This document shows, in pieces, positions 25,368-33,046 of a stretch of DNA of 64,000 bases; position 1 is the first letter of the stretch, and each line of letters begins with the position of its first letter. Origin of the DNA: DTU064 sp045588245 (lineage in GTDB: Bacteria; Bacillota; Clostridia; Oscillospirales; CAG-272); the NCBI GenBank assembly GCA_045588245.1, contig JAZNDW010000010.1, positions 62,001 through 126,000 of the forward strand, read 5' to 3'. The notes beneath the pieces are model-generated. The model ran no database searches. It saw nothing but the letters and a program-made list of their open reading frames with translations, and was not told the origin of the DNA. The translations under genes were made by a program, and so were the position numbers.

Positions 25368-25961
25368 ATGGACAATGCGAAAAACGGATTGATCTTTGAT
25401 GAAATGTCGGAAAAGATCATTGAAGCGGCAGAAAAAATGGCAATCTCGATCGGCGCACATAAAGTTACGGTGCGCAAGATACTGCAGTCGCTTGATATTA
25501 CGAACCGCGTTTTTTATAACCGCTTTCACAACATTGACGAGGTGCTTAGGATCGTTTACAAAAAAACGGTAGAGAAGATACACGAAGACGCAATGCCCGA
25601 GATCGACGAAGAGGGCGACTTTTTTGAGTATGTTATGAGCGTCGTGGAAAATGCGCTCGTCGCTTCATATGACACAAAAAGGAAGCTCAGTTCATACTTT
25701 TTTGAAACGGATTCGATATCTGATATCAACTATTCGTGGTGGCGGCGCGAGATCAAACGTCTGATTGATTACGCCAAAACGAAAGGGTATATACGAAATG
25801 TCGATTCCGAAGTGATGAGCTATGCGATCTGGTGCTTCTGCCGCGGTTACAATGCAGATGCCGTCAGCAGAGGTATTCCGAAAGAAGAGGCTGTGAAAAA
25901 CTTCAGATACAGCTTCGGATTTTTGCTCGACGGGCTCAAACAAACAGCAACAGAGACTTAA
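25368..25961 (+). CDS. TetR-like transcriptional regulator
   Basis: This 197-residue protein has a TetR helix-turn-helix near the N-terminus (KVTVRKILQSLDITNRVFYNRF) and a helical effector domain ending with SFGFLLDGLKQT. An AAAGGAG site precedes the ATG. It lies 67 bp before the acyl-CoA ligase on the same strand, so the inducer could be an acyl-CoA or fatty acid; that is inference. The palindrome at 25324-25338 is its likely operator. Confidence 0.85.
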   Translation: MDNAKNGLIFDEMSEKIIEAAEKMAISIGAHKVTVRKILQSLDITNRVFYNRFHNIDEVLRIVYKKTVEKIHEDAMPEIDEEGDFFEYVMSVVENALVASYDTKRKLSSYFFETDSISDINYSWWRREIKRLIDYAKTKGYIRNVDSEVMSYAIWCFCRGYNADAVSRGIPKEEAVKNFRYSFGFLLDGLKQTATET

Positions 25962-26028
25962 AATTTACGTTATTTTTTGATTAAAACATAAATCTACACG
26001 AACATACTCTGAAAGGAAAGTAAAAAGC

Positions 26029-27726
26029 ATGAGAAAAGAAATTCTTCATGAAAAGCATGAATTTGCCAACGTTCGCGAGCTCGTTGAATGGGGCGCGGAA
26101 ACCTACGGAGATAATACGGCGTATTCTTACCGTATAAAGCAGACTCAGCCCGAATCGGAAAAAGTGTCCTACATTAAGCTGAGAGATGACGTGCGTGCGC
26201 TCGCATCCGAGCTTTTGGCTATGGGCTGCAAGGACAAGCACTGTGTGCTCATCAGCAAGCTTAGCTATGAATGGGCGGTCACATATTTCGCAACACTTTC
26301 GATCGGTGCGGTTTTGGTTCCCATGGACCGCGAATGGACGAAGGAAGACCTCGCAGACACCGCAGCCAAGGCTGACGCAACTTTCCTTTTCTGTGAAGAA
26401 GAGTGCCGCGAAAAGGCACAGTACATCGCCGAGAAGATCTCCCTTGCGGCACCCCCGATTTATCTTTCCGCAAAGGAAGAAGAGAACTCCCTCGTTTCCA
26501 AAATGGAAGCAGGAGCTGCAAAGTACGAAGCTTCCCCCGAAGCATATCACGAAAATGAAATTGACAGTGATAAGCTTTCTTTACTTGTATTTACCTCTGG
26601 TACGACCGGTAAGGGCAAGGGCGTTATGCTTTCCCAGAACAACATCCTTTCTTGTATGTCCGACGTTATCCCGTACATGGATTTCGGCAAAAAAACAGTC
26701 GGCGTTCTTCCGCCTCATCATACGTACGGCTCCTCCGTTATGCTCATCGGTCACTTGATCATCGGTTGCGAAATATACATTTCCGCAGGCTTGCGCTACA
26801 TTCAGAAAGAGCTCAAGTCAGAGGCTCCCGAGCATCTCGTGCTCGTTCCGCTTTATCTTGAAACTTTCTATCGCAAGATCTGGGCGAAGGTTAAAGAGCA
26901 GGGCAAGGAAGAAGTCCTCAAAAAAACGATCGCCGTCAGCAACGCGATGCGTAAGGTCGGCATCGACCTTCGCCGCAAGCTGTTCGGTTCCGTTGCCGAC
27001 GCATTCGGCGGCAAGGTGAAGATGATAATCTCCGGCGGTGCTCCCATCAACCCCGAAATTCTCCATTTCTATGATTCTATCGGTATTTCAACGCTTAACG
27101 GTTACGGAATTACAGAATGTGCGCCTATCGTTGCCGTTAACAGAAGTCGACACATCGTTCCCGATTCCGTTGGTTCTGTTCTCAACATTGATACCGTTAA
27201 GATCGACGATCCCAACGAAGACGGCGAAGGCGAGATCCTTGTCAAGGGCTCAAACGTAATGCTCGGTTACTATAAGGACGAAGAAGCGACCGCTGAAGCT
27301 TTTGACGAAGAAGGCTACTTCAGAACGGGCGACTACGGTAAGCTCACAGACGATAATATTCTTTATATTACGGGCAGAAAGAAAAACCTCATCATTTTGT
27401 CAAACGGCAAAAACGTTTATCCCGAAGAGATCGAAAACGAGCTCGTTGCCGTTCCCGGCGTGATCGACATCATCGTGTACGAGGGTAAGAGCGCGCGCGG
27501 AATGGCTCACAATGCAATCGTTGCCGAGATCTATCCCGATAAGGAATATTTCAAGGTCAACGAAATTGAGGATCCCAAAGCGTATTTCAAGCCGTTTATC
27601 GATGAATACAATAAGACGGCGGTTCCTTATAAGAAGATCCACGTACTTAAGGTACGTGAAGAGGAATTCCCGAAGAACACCCTTCGCAAGATCATGCGTT
27701 TCAAGCTTGACACAACGATTGAATAA
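26029..27726 (+). CDS. Long-chain fatty acid-CoA ligase (AMP-forming)
   Basis: This 565-residue ANL-superfamily enzyme activates a carboxylate with ATP and joins it to CoA. Motifs: the P-loop VFTSGTTGKGKGVMLSQ, GYGITECAPI, YFRTGDYGKL with the ribose-binding Asp, GRKKNLIILSNGKNVYPEEIE at the hinge, and the C-terminal catalytic Lys in FPKNTLRKIMRFKL. No membrane or carrier domain is fused. A CTGAAAGGAAAG leader gives the ribosome site. The substrate is probably a medium- or long-chain fatty acid; an aryl or branched acid cannot be excluded. Confidence 0.88.
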   Translation: MRKEILHEKHEFANVRELVEWGAETYGDNTAYSYRIKQTQPESEKVSYIKLRDDVRALASELLAMGCKDKHCVLISKLSYEWAVTYFATLSIGAVLVPMDREWTKEDLADTAAKADATFLFCEEECREKAQYIAEKISLAAPPIYLSAKEEENSLVSKMEAGAAKYEASPEAYHENEIDSDKLSLLVFTSGTTGKGKGVMLSQNNILSCMSDVIPYMDFGKKTVGVLPPHHTYGSSVMLIGHLIIGCEIYISAGLRYIQKELKSEAPEHLVLVPLYLETFYRKIWAKVKEQGKEEVLKKTIAVSNAMRKVGIDLRRKLFGSVADAFGGKVKMIISGGAPINPEILHFYDSIGISTLNGYGITECAPIVAVNRSRHIVPDSVGSVLNIDTVKIDDPNEDGEGEILVKGSNVMLGYYKDEEATAEAFDEEGYFRTGDYGKLTDDNILYITGRKKNLIILSNGKNVYPEEIENELVAVPGVIDIIVYEGKSARGMAHNAIVAEIYPDKEYFKVNEIEDPKAYFKPFIDEYNKTAVPYKKIHVLKVREEEFPKNTLRKIMRFKLDTTIE

Positions 27727-27737
27727 AACCGAAAATG

Positions 27738-27768
27738 AAAACACGGTCGCTGACGCGACCGTGTTTTT
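27738..27768. terminator. Bidirectional terminator after the acyl-CoA ligase
   Basis: AACACGGTCGC / GCGACCGTGTT with A- and T-runs, between convergent genes. Confidence 0.88.
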
Positions 27769-27783
27769 TGCTGATATGCAATA

Positions 27784-28545
27784 TCAAAGAATATATGCAA
27801 TAATTCCGATATACTGCGTGATGCTTCCGAGAAGGACGAAAACGTGGAATACGGAGTGCATATAGCGTATCTTGCGTCCAAGCCCGTATGCGATAACACC
27901 GACGGTATAAAGCACGCCGCCGACGAAGATCCAATGCAGTCCGTAGCCGGGGACGGCGGCAATGGCGGTCTTTGCCGCCGCGATTATGCTCCAACCCATG
28001 CCAAGATAGCAAACTATGGAAAGCGCGGCGTATTTTTTCAAATCGATCGCTGTGAAAACACAGCCGACGACGGCGCACCCCCAAACGACGCCGAATATCG
28101 TCCATGCCGTTGCGGGCGAATACGGGCGAAGCGATGAAAAAACGACCGGGGTGTACGTTCCGCTGATCAAAAAATAGATCGTGCAGTGATCGATGACCTG
28201 CATGACCTTTTTGCCCATGTTGCAGGGCAGCGAGTGATACACGCTCGACATCGTATATAATAAAATGAGCGAGGCGCCGTATACGGCGCCGCCGACAATG
28301 CCCCAAACGTCTGCTTTGCCGACGGAAACGATAAGGCATGATACGAGCGCAAATATGCCGAATGCGGCGCCTGCTCCGTGAGTTATTGCGTTAACGAGCT
28401 CCTCGCCCAAAGTGTAGTCGGGCAAGCGTCTGTCGGCAAGCTTTATTCTTCTTTTTCTCGGTTTCTTTTCGCGGACTGTGCTTGAGGGGGCGGCGGAAAA
28501 CGTATTCTGGGATCTTATGGCTTCGCCGGTGATATTTGTTAGCAT
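27784..28545 (-). CDS. Hemolysin III / PAQR-family membrane protein
   Basis: This 253-residue seven-helix membrane protein is of the HlyIII (YqfA) group, related to adiponectin receptors. Conserved metal-site residues are visible: SSVYHSL, VIDHCTIYFLISGTYTPV and the C-terminal MHSVFHVFVLLGS with its HxxxH. The first ~45 residues are basic and cytoplasmic. Proteins of this family have been linked to lipid hydrolysis or membrane homeostasis; the hemolysin name is historical. It is a single gene. Confidence 0.9.
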   Translation of the reverse strand: MLTNITGEAIRSQNTFSAAPSSTVREKKPRKRRIKLADRRLPDYTLGEELVNAITHGAGAAFGIFALVSCLIVSVGKADVWGIVGGAVYGASLILLYTMSSVYHSLPCNMGKKVMQVIDHCTIYFLISGTYTPVVFSSLRPYSPATAWTIFGVVWGCAVVGCVFTAIDLKKYAALSIVCYLGMGWSIIAAAKTAIAAVPGYGLHWIFVGGVLYTVGVIAYGLGRKIRYMHSVFHVFVLLGSITQYIGIIAYIL

Positions 28546-28580
28546 AATGAAAAAATCTCCGTGTTTTTGTTTCTGAAGTT

Positions 28581-28610
28581 ATTATATGCAGAAATGGGCA
28601 AAAAACTCAA
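28581..28610 (-). promoter_or_regulatory. Promoter of the hemolysin III gene
   Basis: On the minus strand TTGAGT (28605-28610) and TATAAT (28581-28586) are 18 bp apart, 35 bp before the start codon. Confidence 0.6.
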
Positions 28611-28649
28611 CCTACACCGACGTATCTATGCTATACTATGTGAATTCTC

Positions 28650-28690
28650 GCGGTAGAGCCGCACACTCTACCGCTCTACTGTTGGTAGAG
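28650..28690. other. Two overlapping alternative hairpins
   Basis: GCGGTAGAG (28650-28658) pairs with CTCTACCGC (28666-28674); CTCTAC (28674-28679) can also pair with GTAGAG (28685-28690). The segment lies just past the terminator of the minus-strand HTH gene. Its role is unknown. Confidence 0.35.
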
Positions 28691-28695
28691 AGCGC

Positions 28696-28727
28696 AAAAA
28701 AAGCCTTGTAAAACAAGGCTTTTTTTA
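28696..28727. terminator. Terminator after the HTH membrane protein gene
   Basis: AAAGCCTTG / CAAGGCTTT with TAAAA loop and long flanking A and T runs. Confidence 0.88.
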
Positions 28728-28733
28728 ATTGTG

Positions 28734-29387
28734 TTATTCGTTTGCTTTATCAGGATCGGCTTGTGTGTCAGTCCCGCTCGGATTTGCATTTTTCGGCTTT
28801 TTTATCATCGACCAGAAAAGGACTATGACCTGTGCGGGTATGCCTATGAGGTAAACGAGCCATACGTTTATGCCAAACGGAAGCGCCGTTGTGTGGATCG
28901 TTGCAAGAGCAGACCACATGAGCAGGGAAATGATAAAGTAATTGCGGCGCGGATTGAACCAGATCGAGTTGAAGATGAGCCAGACGACAGCCGTGACGGG
29001 GACAGCGTAAACGAAAGCGAGCCACTGGTACGTGAAGGTGTCGGCAACGAGGACTGAAATGACGAAGGCGAAGATCGCTATGAGCCACACGAGTATGAGT
29101 GAAACCGCCGTTATCATCGGACGATTATAGTTTGCGGCGGGCTTTTTTGGGGCGGACGGTTCGTCCTTTTTCGGATGCACCTCGTGCACAAGATAGTCGA
29201 GTGAAACGTCAAAAATATCGGCGATCGCAACGAGTACCGTTACGTCGGGCAAGGATTCGGCGCGCTCCCATTTTGAAACGGCTTTATCAGAATAATTGAG
29301 CAGTGCGGCAAGATCGTACTGTGTCATTTTTTTTGCTTGCCGCAATTCGACTAAGTTTTTTGCAATAATTGCTTTTATATCGTTCAT
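28734..29387 (-). CDS. XRE-type HTH regulator with a C-terminal membrane domain
   Basis: This 217-residue protein has an HTH_3 domain in the first ~65 residues (MTQYDLAALLNYSDKAVSKWERAESLPDV) followed by a proline/lysine linker and about four membrane helices from residue ~90 (MITAVSLILVWLIAIFAFVISVL, WLAFVYAVPVTAVVWLIF and two more). Such proteins are thought to couple membrane state to gene expression. AAGGA lies just before the ATG. The gene has its own promoter and terminator. Confidence 0.88.
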   Translation of the reverse strand: MNDIKAIIAKNLVELRQAKKMTQYDLAALLNYSDKAVSKWERAESLPDVTVLVAIADIFDVSLDYLVHEVHPKKDEPSAPKKPAANYNRPMITAVSLILVWLIAIFAFVISVLVADTFTYQWLAFVYAVPVTAVVWLIFNSIWFNPRRNYFIISLLMWSALATIHTTALPFGINVWLVYLIGIPAQVIVLFWSMIKKPKNANPSGTDTQADPDKANE

Positions 29388-29442
29388 GAAAGATTCCTTA
29401 AGGTAATATATGCGAATAACAGATCAATAACTGACGGAGTAT

Positions 29443-29471
29443 ATTATACAGTCAAAAAAACGAAAAGTCAA
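29443..29471 (-). promoter_or_regulatory. Promoter of the HTH membrane protein gene
   Basis: On the minus strand TTGACT (29466-29471), 17 bp, TATAAT (29443-29448). Confidence 0.7.
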
Positions 29472-29482
29472 ATGCACGGGCT

Positions 29483-30277
29483 TTATTTATCCGATTCACG
29501 CTTGCCGAAAATGTCGTTTTCGTAAAGTCGGAGGGTGGCTTTGTTTTTTTCTATGAATCGGCGGAGCTGTTTTTTATGGTGACAAAGCTTTTCTTGGCAG
29601 TTGGCGCAGGAAAGGCACTTGTTCGTCGTTTCCGAAAAGCGTTCTGGGTGCTTATATACCGTAATCTCCCATTTCAAAAGAAGAAGCAGCGCGATGCCGA
29701 GCAGCGACCAAGTGTATACGTCGGGGATGAAAACGAGAGGTGTGAACATCATCGCAAAATCCCAATTGTAAATGCGGCACGACGTGCAGCATTTATTTTT
29801 CATAAACCAGGTCTGAAACGGACAGAAAAAGAGGATACAAATAACGTCGCAGACAGAATACGCAAGGCAGATTAAGAATAAGATACTTTTGTCAATGATA
29901 TTAAGAAAATAAAGTAGTCCGATCGCACCGTTGAGAAGCAGCCACACAGCCAAAACGAGCAAAGTTACCCGTGTAGGCTGAATATTCGGCGACGTGTTGG
30001 CATTTCTCGGAACATAATTTTTTGCAAAGACCTTCTGACAGCCCATGCTTTCAAAGTGGGAAGGAAGGAAGCGCATCAGCATCTCAAAAACGAATGCTAT
30101 CCAGATCATCGCAAGGACGAAAGGATTATTTTCAAAACCGCCGAAGGAGAGCGGCGAGCCGTTGATATGGCAGATGATATAGAGCGTAACTGCGGCGGCG
30201 AACAGAAGTGATCGCCAAACGAGCTTACAGTAATGCACTATATAAATCGTTGAGAATGTGATACGTTTTTTGCTCAT
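29483..30277 (-). CDS. Cysteine-rich membrane protein of unknown function
   Basis: I do not recognise this 264-residue protein. It shows about five hydrophobic helices (for example SLLFAAAVTLYIICHI, NPFVLAMIWIAFVFEML, VTLLVLAVWLLLNGAIGLLYFL and WSLLGIALLLLLKWEI) and two Cys clusters, KCCTSC between helices and CLSCANCQEKLCHHK in the C-terminal tail. The spacing could bind zinc or an iron-sulfur cluster. It starts 20 bp after the TmcAL stop codon and is probably cotranscribed with it; only a weak ribosome site (AGAAAG) is seen. Confidence 0.75.
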   Translation of the reverse strand: MSKKRITFSTIYIVHYCKLVWRSLLFAAAVTLYIICHINGSPLSFGGFENNPFVLAMIWIAFVFEMLMRFLPSHFESMGCQKVFAKNYVPRNANTSPNIQPTRVTLLVLAVWLLLNGAIGLLYFLNIIDKSILFLICLAYSVCDVICILFFCPFQTWFMKNKCCTSCRIYNWDFAMMFTPLVFIPDVYTWSLLGIALLLLLKWEITVYKHPERFSETTNKCLSCANCQEKLCHHKKQLRRFIEKNKATLRLYENDIFGKRESDK

Positions 30278-30297
30278 GTGAAGTTTCTTTCTTTAAG

Positions 30298-31515
30298 TCA
30301 AGTGATAATTATGGGGGAGATACGCATGAAAGCATCTGTCGGCAGATGCGGCGAGTATGCAAGAGTATAAAGCTTGTCCGCCTTTGCGTCAAGCTCGTAC
30401 TGACGTGCCGCGTCGGGCGGCATTTTATCGTAATCGGCACGTTTCGTGAGGATCGGGATTCCTGCTTTGCGGACCATACCGTGAAGAGCCTCGGTGCCGC
30501 GTCGGTTTGCGGCAAGAAGCTGAGTATATTTCGGCATCGCCGAAATGTCGCGGCGGATCACGCCGAGATAAGCATAGACCGAAGCACGGCGCAGACGTGC
30601 GTTCGTGTATTGTTTCGTTGCCGCGAGTGCGAGCATATCGCTGTAAGAGGTGGCTCTGTTTGCAGATGCGATCAGCCGCTCGCCGACACCGCCTCCGCAT
30701 TCGGCGTATTCGCCGATCTTATCGGAGGTGAGCATGCGGAGCATAGACAGGATCGCGTCACCGTAATTGTTTTCGTTGGCGGGACCGTATTTATCAAGGT
30801 CTTTTCCGATAATGTCACCGACGTCGTCGGGCAGGAGAGATAAACCGTCCTTGCCGCATGAATATATGCGCTGACGCACAGTCGATGCAGACGGATAAAC
30901 GGCACCACCGTCGCTGTCATTGCTGTCGTGGTCAGCACCGACTCGTCTTACCGTGACGGGAATGAGGGACGACCCCGATTCCGTTATCGCACGGACGTAT
31001 TCAATCCCCAAAGTGTCGTTCGGCGATTGAAGCGGCAGGGATGCGTCCTTGCCATAAAGTTCAGTATAAAGCATCGTGATTCCGCGTGCCGTATGATATT
31101 CGGCACCGCGGCGGTAAAGCTCATCACGGAAGCTACACTCGGCGATACGTTGGCCTGTTAGGATGATCGCATCGGTGTCGCCCGATTCGCTGCCAAACGC
31201 GAGAATGTGACGATCATCGGGATGCGCTTCCGAAAGTGCGTTTGCGATCGTAACACCGGCACGTGCGAAAAACTCCGCCGAGCCCATGCAAAAAGGAAAA
31301 GGCAGCGACAGCACAAGATCGGCGCCGATATTAAGGGCGGCGTGCGCCCGACAGTATTTATTGACGATCGCGGGAGAGCCGCGCTCAACGAAGTTTCCGC
31401 TCATGATTGCGGTGACGATCGCATCGGGAAAACGTGAGCGCAGATGCTCTATCATGTATTTGTGTCCGCCGTGCGGCGGATTATATTCGGAAATAATATA
31501 AATATATGTTTTCAT
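30298..31515 (-). CDS. tmcAL: tRNA(Met) cytidine acetate ligase
   Basis: This 405-residue protein is of the YlbM/TmcAL family. It uses ATP and acetate to make N4-acetylcytidine at the wobble base of elongator tRNA-Met. The nucleotidyltransferase signature YNPPHGGHKYMIEHLR is near the start, followed by MSGNFVERGSPAIVNKYCRA and LVLSLPFPFCMGSAEFFA. The ATG at 31515 is preferred to the TTG two codons upstream. It is divergent from acetate kinase, so an acetate-using enzyme and the acetate-forming enzyme share a 115-bp spacer. Confidence 0.93.
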   Translation of the reverse strand: MKTYIYIISEYNPPHGGHKYMIEHLRSRFPDAIVTAIMSGNFVERGSPAIVNKYCRAHAALNIGADLVLSLPFPFCMGSAEFFARAGVTIANALSEAHPDDRHILAFGSESGDTDAIILTGQRIAECSFRDELYRRGAEYHTARGITMLYTELYGKDASLPLQSPNDTLGIEYVRAITESGSSLIPVTVRRVGADHDSNDSDGGAVYPSASTVRQRIYSCGKDGLSLLPDDVGDIIGKDLDKYGPANENNYGDAILSMLRMLTSDKIGEYAECGGGVGERLIASANRATSYSDMLALAATKQYTNARLRRASVYAYLGVIRRDISAMPKYTQLLAANRRGTEALHGMVRKAGIPILTKRADYDKMPPDAARQYELDAKADKLYTLAYSPHLPTDAFMRISPIIIT

Positions 31516-31542
31516 ATTCAATAACTTTGTGTAAAATTTTCC

Positions 31543-31571
31543 TTGACCGCAGGCTTAGCTTGTAATATAAT
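31543..31571 (+). promoter_or_regulatory. Promoter of ackA
   Basis: TTGACC (31543-31548), 17 bp, TATAAT (31566-31571), 58 bp before the start codon. Confidence 0.75.
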
Positions 31572-31629
31572 ATATACGTTATTTATAAATTTGTCAAATA
31601 TTTATTGTTTTTTCGGAGGATGAAACAAA

Positions 31630-32883
31630 ATGAAGGTTCTTGTTGTTAATGCCGGAAGCTCTTCTCTCAAGTATCAGTTTCTCGACACGGTAAGCGGCGA
31701 TGTTCTCGCAAAGGGTATCTGCGAAAGAATCGGCATCGGCGATCCTGTCGGCAGCGAAGGTAAGATTGAGCATAAAGTAAACGGCGAAAAATACGAAAAG
31801 AAATACGATATGCCCGATCACGCTGTTGCGATGAAGATAGTTATCGATTATCTTACAGACGCTAAGATCGGCTGCATTAAGAATATGGATGAGATCGTGG
31901 CTGTAGGTCACAGAGTCGTTCACGGCGGTCCTTACTTCTTTGAAAGCATGCTTCTCAACGATGAAGTTCTTGAAAAGCTCAGACTTTGTTGCGACTTCGC
32001 ACCGCTTCACACACCCGCACACATCATGGGTATCGAAGGCTGCCTTTCCGTTATGCCCGAAAAGCCGCAGGTTCTTGTATTCGATACCGCATTCCATCAG
32101 ACAATGCCCGAAGAAGCTTATATGTTCGGCTTCTCCTACGATATGTACGAAAAGTACCACGTCCGCCGTTACGGCGCACACGGTACCTCTCACCGTTTCG
32201 TTGCAAACGAAATGGCAAAGGTTCTCGGCAAGCCCATCGAAGAACTCAAGATCGTTACCTGCCACATCGGTAACGGCGCGTCCATCTCCGCTGTTGACGG
32301 CGGCAAGTGCGTTGACACGAGCATGGGCTTCACACCCCTTGACGGTATCATCATGGGTACACGCTGCGGTTCCGTTGACGCTTCCGCTGTAACTTACATC
32401 ATGCAGAAGGAAGGCTTCACGCCCGAAGAGATGAACAACTATATGAACAAAAAGAGCGGATTCCTCGGTCTTTCCGGATTCTCGTCCGACAGCCGTGACA
32501 TCGAAGCCGCAATCAAGGGCACTGACCTATCCGGAAACCCCGTTTCCGAAGAGACAACTCACCGTGCGCAGATCGCCGCAAATGTTATCGCTTACCAGAC
32601 TAAGAAGTTCATTGGCTCTTATTCCGCAGCTATGAACGGACTTGATGCTGTAGTATTTACGGCAGGCATGGGCGAAAATAACCCCGAGCTCCGCGAACGT
32701 GTTTGCAAAGACATGGAATTCTTCGGAATCAAGCTTGATTCCGAGCTCAACGCGAAGATTCTCCGTCAGAGCGACAACGTTGAGATCTCCACTCCCGATT
32801 CCCGCGTTAAGGTATGGGTAATTCCTACGAACGAAGAGCTCATGATCGCGAAGGATACAGAATACGTTGTAACCAAGAGCTGA
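31630..32883 (+). CDS. ackA: Acetate kinase
   Basis: This 417-residue ASKHA-fold kinase forms ATP and acetate from acetyl phosphate in fermentation. Segments typical of AckA are VLVVNAGSSSLKYQF at the start, VGHRVVHGGPYF, DTAFHQTMPEEAYMF, GAHGTSHRFVA, CHIGNGASISAVDGG, DTSMGFTPLDGIIMGTRCG and FTAGMGENNPELRERV. The ribosome site CGGAGG is strong, and the codon use (many TTC, GTT, AAG) looks like that of a highly expressed gene. Its usual partner phosphotransacetylase is not in this window. Confidence 0.97.
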   Translation: MKVLVVNAGSSSLKYQFLDTVSGDVLAKGICERIGIGDPVGSEGKIEHKVNGEKYEKKYDMPDHAVAMKIVIDYLTDAKIGCIKNMDEIVAVGHRVVHGGPYFFESMLLNDEVLEKLRLCCDFAPLHTPAHIMGIEGCLSVMPEKPQVLVFDTAFHQTMPEEAYMFGFSYDMYEKYHVRRYGAHGTSHRFVANEMAKVLGKPIEELKIVTCHIGNGASISAVDGGKCVDTSMGFTPLDGIIMGTRCGSVDASAVTYIMQKEGFTPEEMNNYMNKKSGFLGLSGFSSDSRDIEAAIKGTDLSGNPVSEETTHRAQIAANVIAYQTKKFIGSYSAAMNGLDAVVFTAGMGENNPELRERVCKDMEFFGIKLDSELNAKILRQSDNVEISTPDSRVKVWVIPTNEELMIAKDTEYVVTKS

Positions 32884-32910
32884 TAGGTAAATCTTTCAAT
32901 AATTGACGAT

Positions 32911-32940
32911 AAAAATCCCGCCGAAACGGCGGGATTTTTG
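32911..32940 (+). terminator. Terminator after ackA
   Basis: AAATCCCGCCG / CGGCGGGATTT with a short AAA loop and T-run. Confidence 0.88.
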
Positions 32941-32987
32941 CTGTTTTTTTCTCACTGACGAATCTTTCGTGCGTTTATCATGGCTGG

Positions 32988-33014
32988 GCATATTATCTTT
33001 CGCGCCGTCATATA
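32988..33014 (+). promoter_or_regulatory. Sigma-E-type promoter of spoIVA
   Basis: GCATATT (32988-32994), 14 bp, CATATA (33009-33014) matches the mother-cell sigma-E consensus (KMATATT-N13/14-CATACA) with one mismatch. spoIVA is a sigma-E gene in Bacillus subtilis. Confidence 0.65.
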
Positions 33015-33046
33015 AATTAGACAAGATTAGCCACGGGAGGACTTAT

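Noticed and set aside
27701..28339. A 212-codon minus-strand frame overlapping hemolysin III
   Set aside because: It is the same strand in another frame, very Arg/His-rich, and the HlyIII frame has all the family motifs.
28640..28700. Possible tRNA or small RNA with repeated GTAGAG/CTCTAC
   Set aside because: The stems do not form a cloverleaf, there is no CCA-type acceptor or T-loop sequence, and the following hairpin is explained as a terminator.
32903..33046. A 48-codon N-terminal extension of SpoIVA
   Set aside because: The stretch overlaps the ackA terminator and the sigma-E promoter, and the ATG at 33047 has the ribosome site and the correct family N-terminus.
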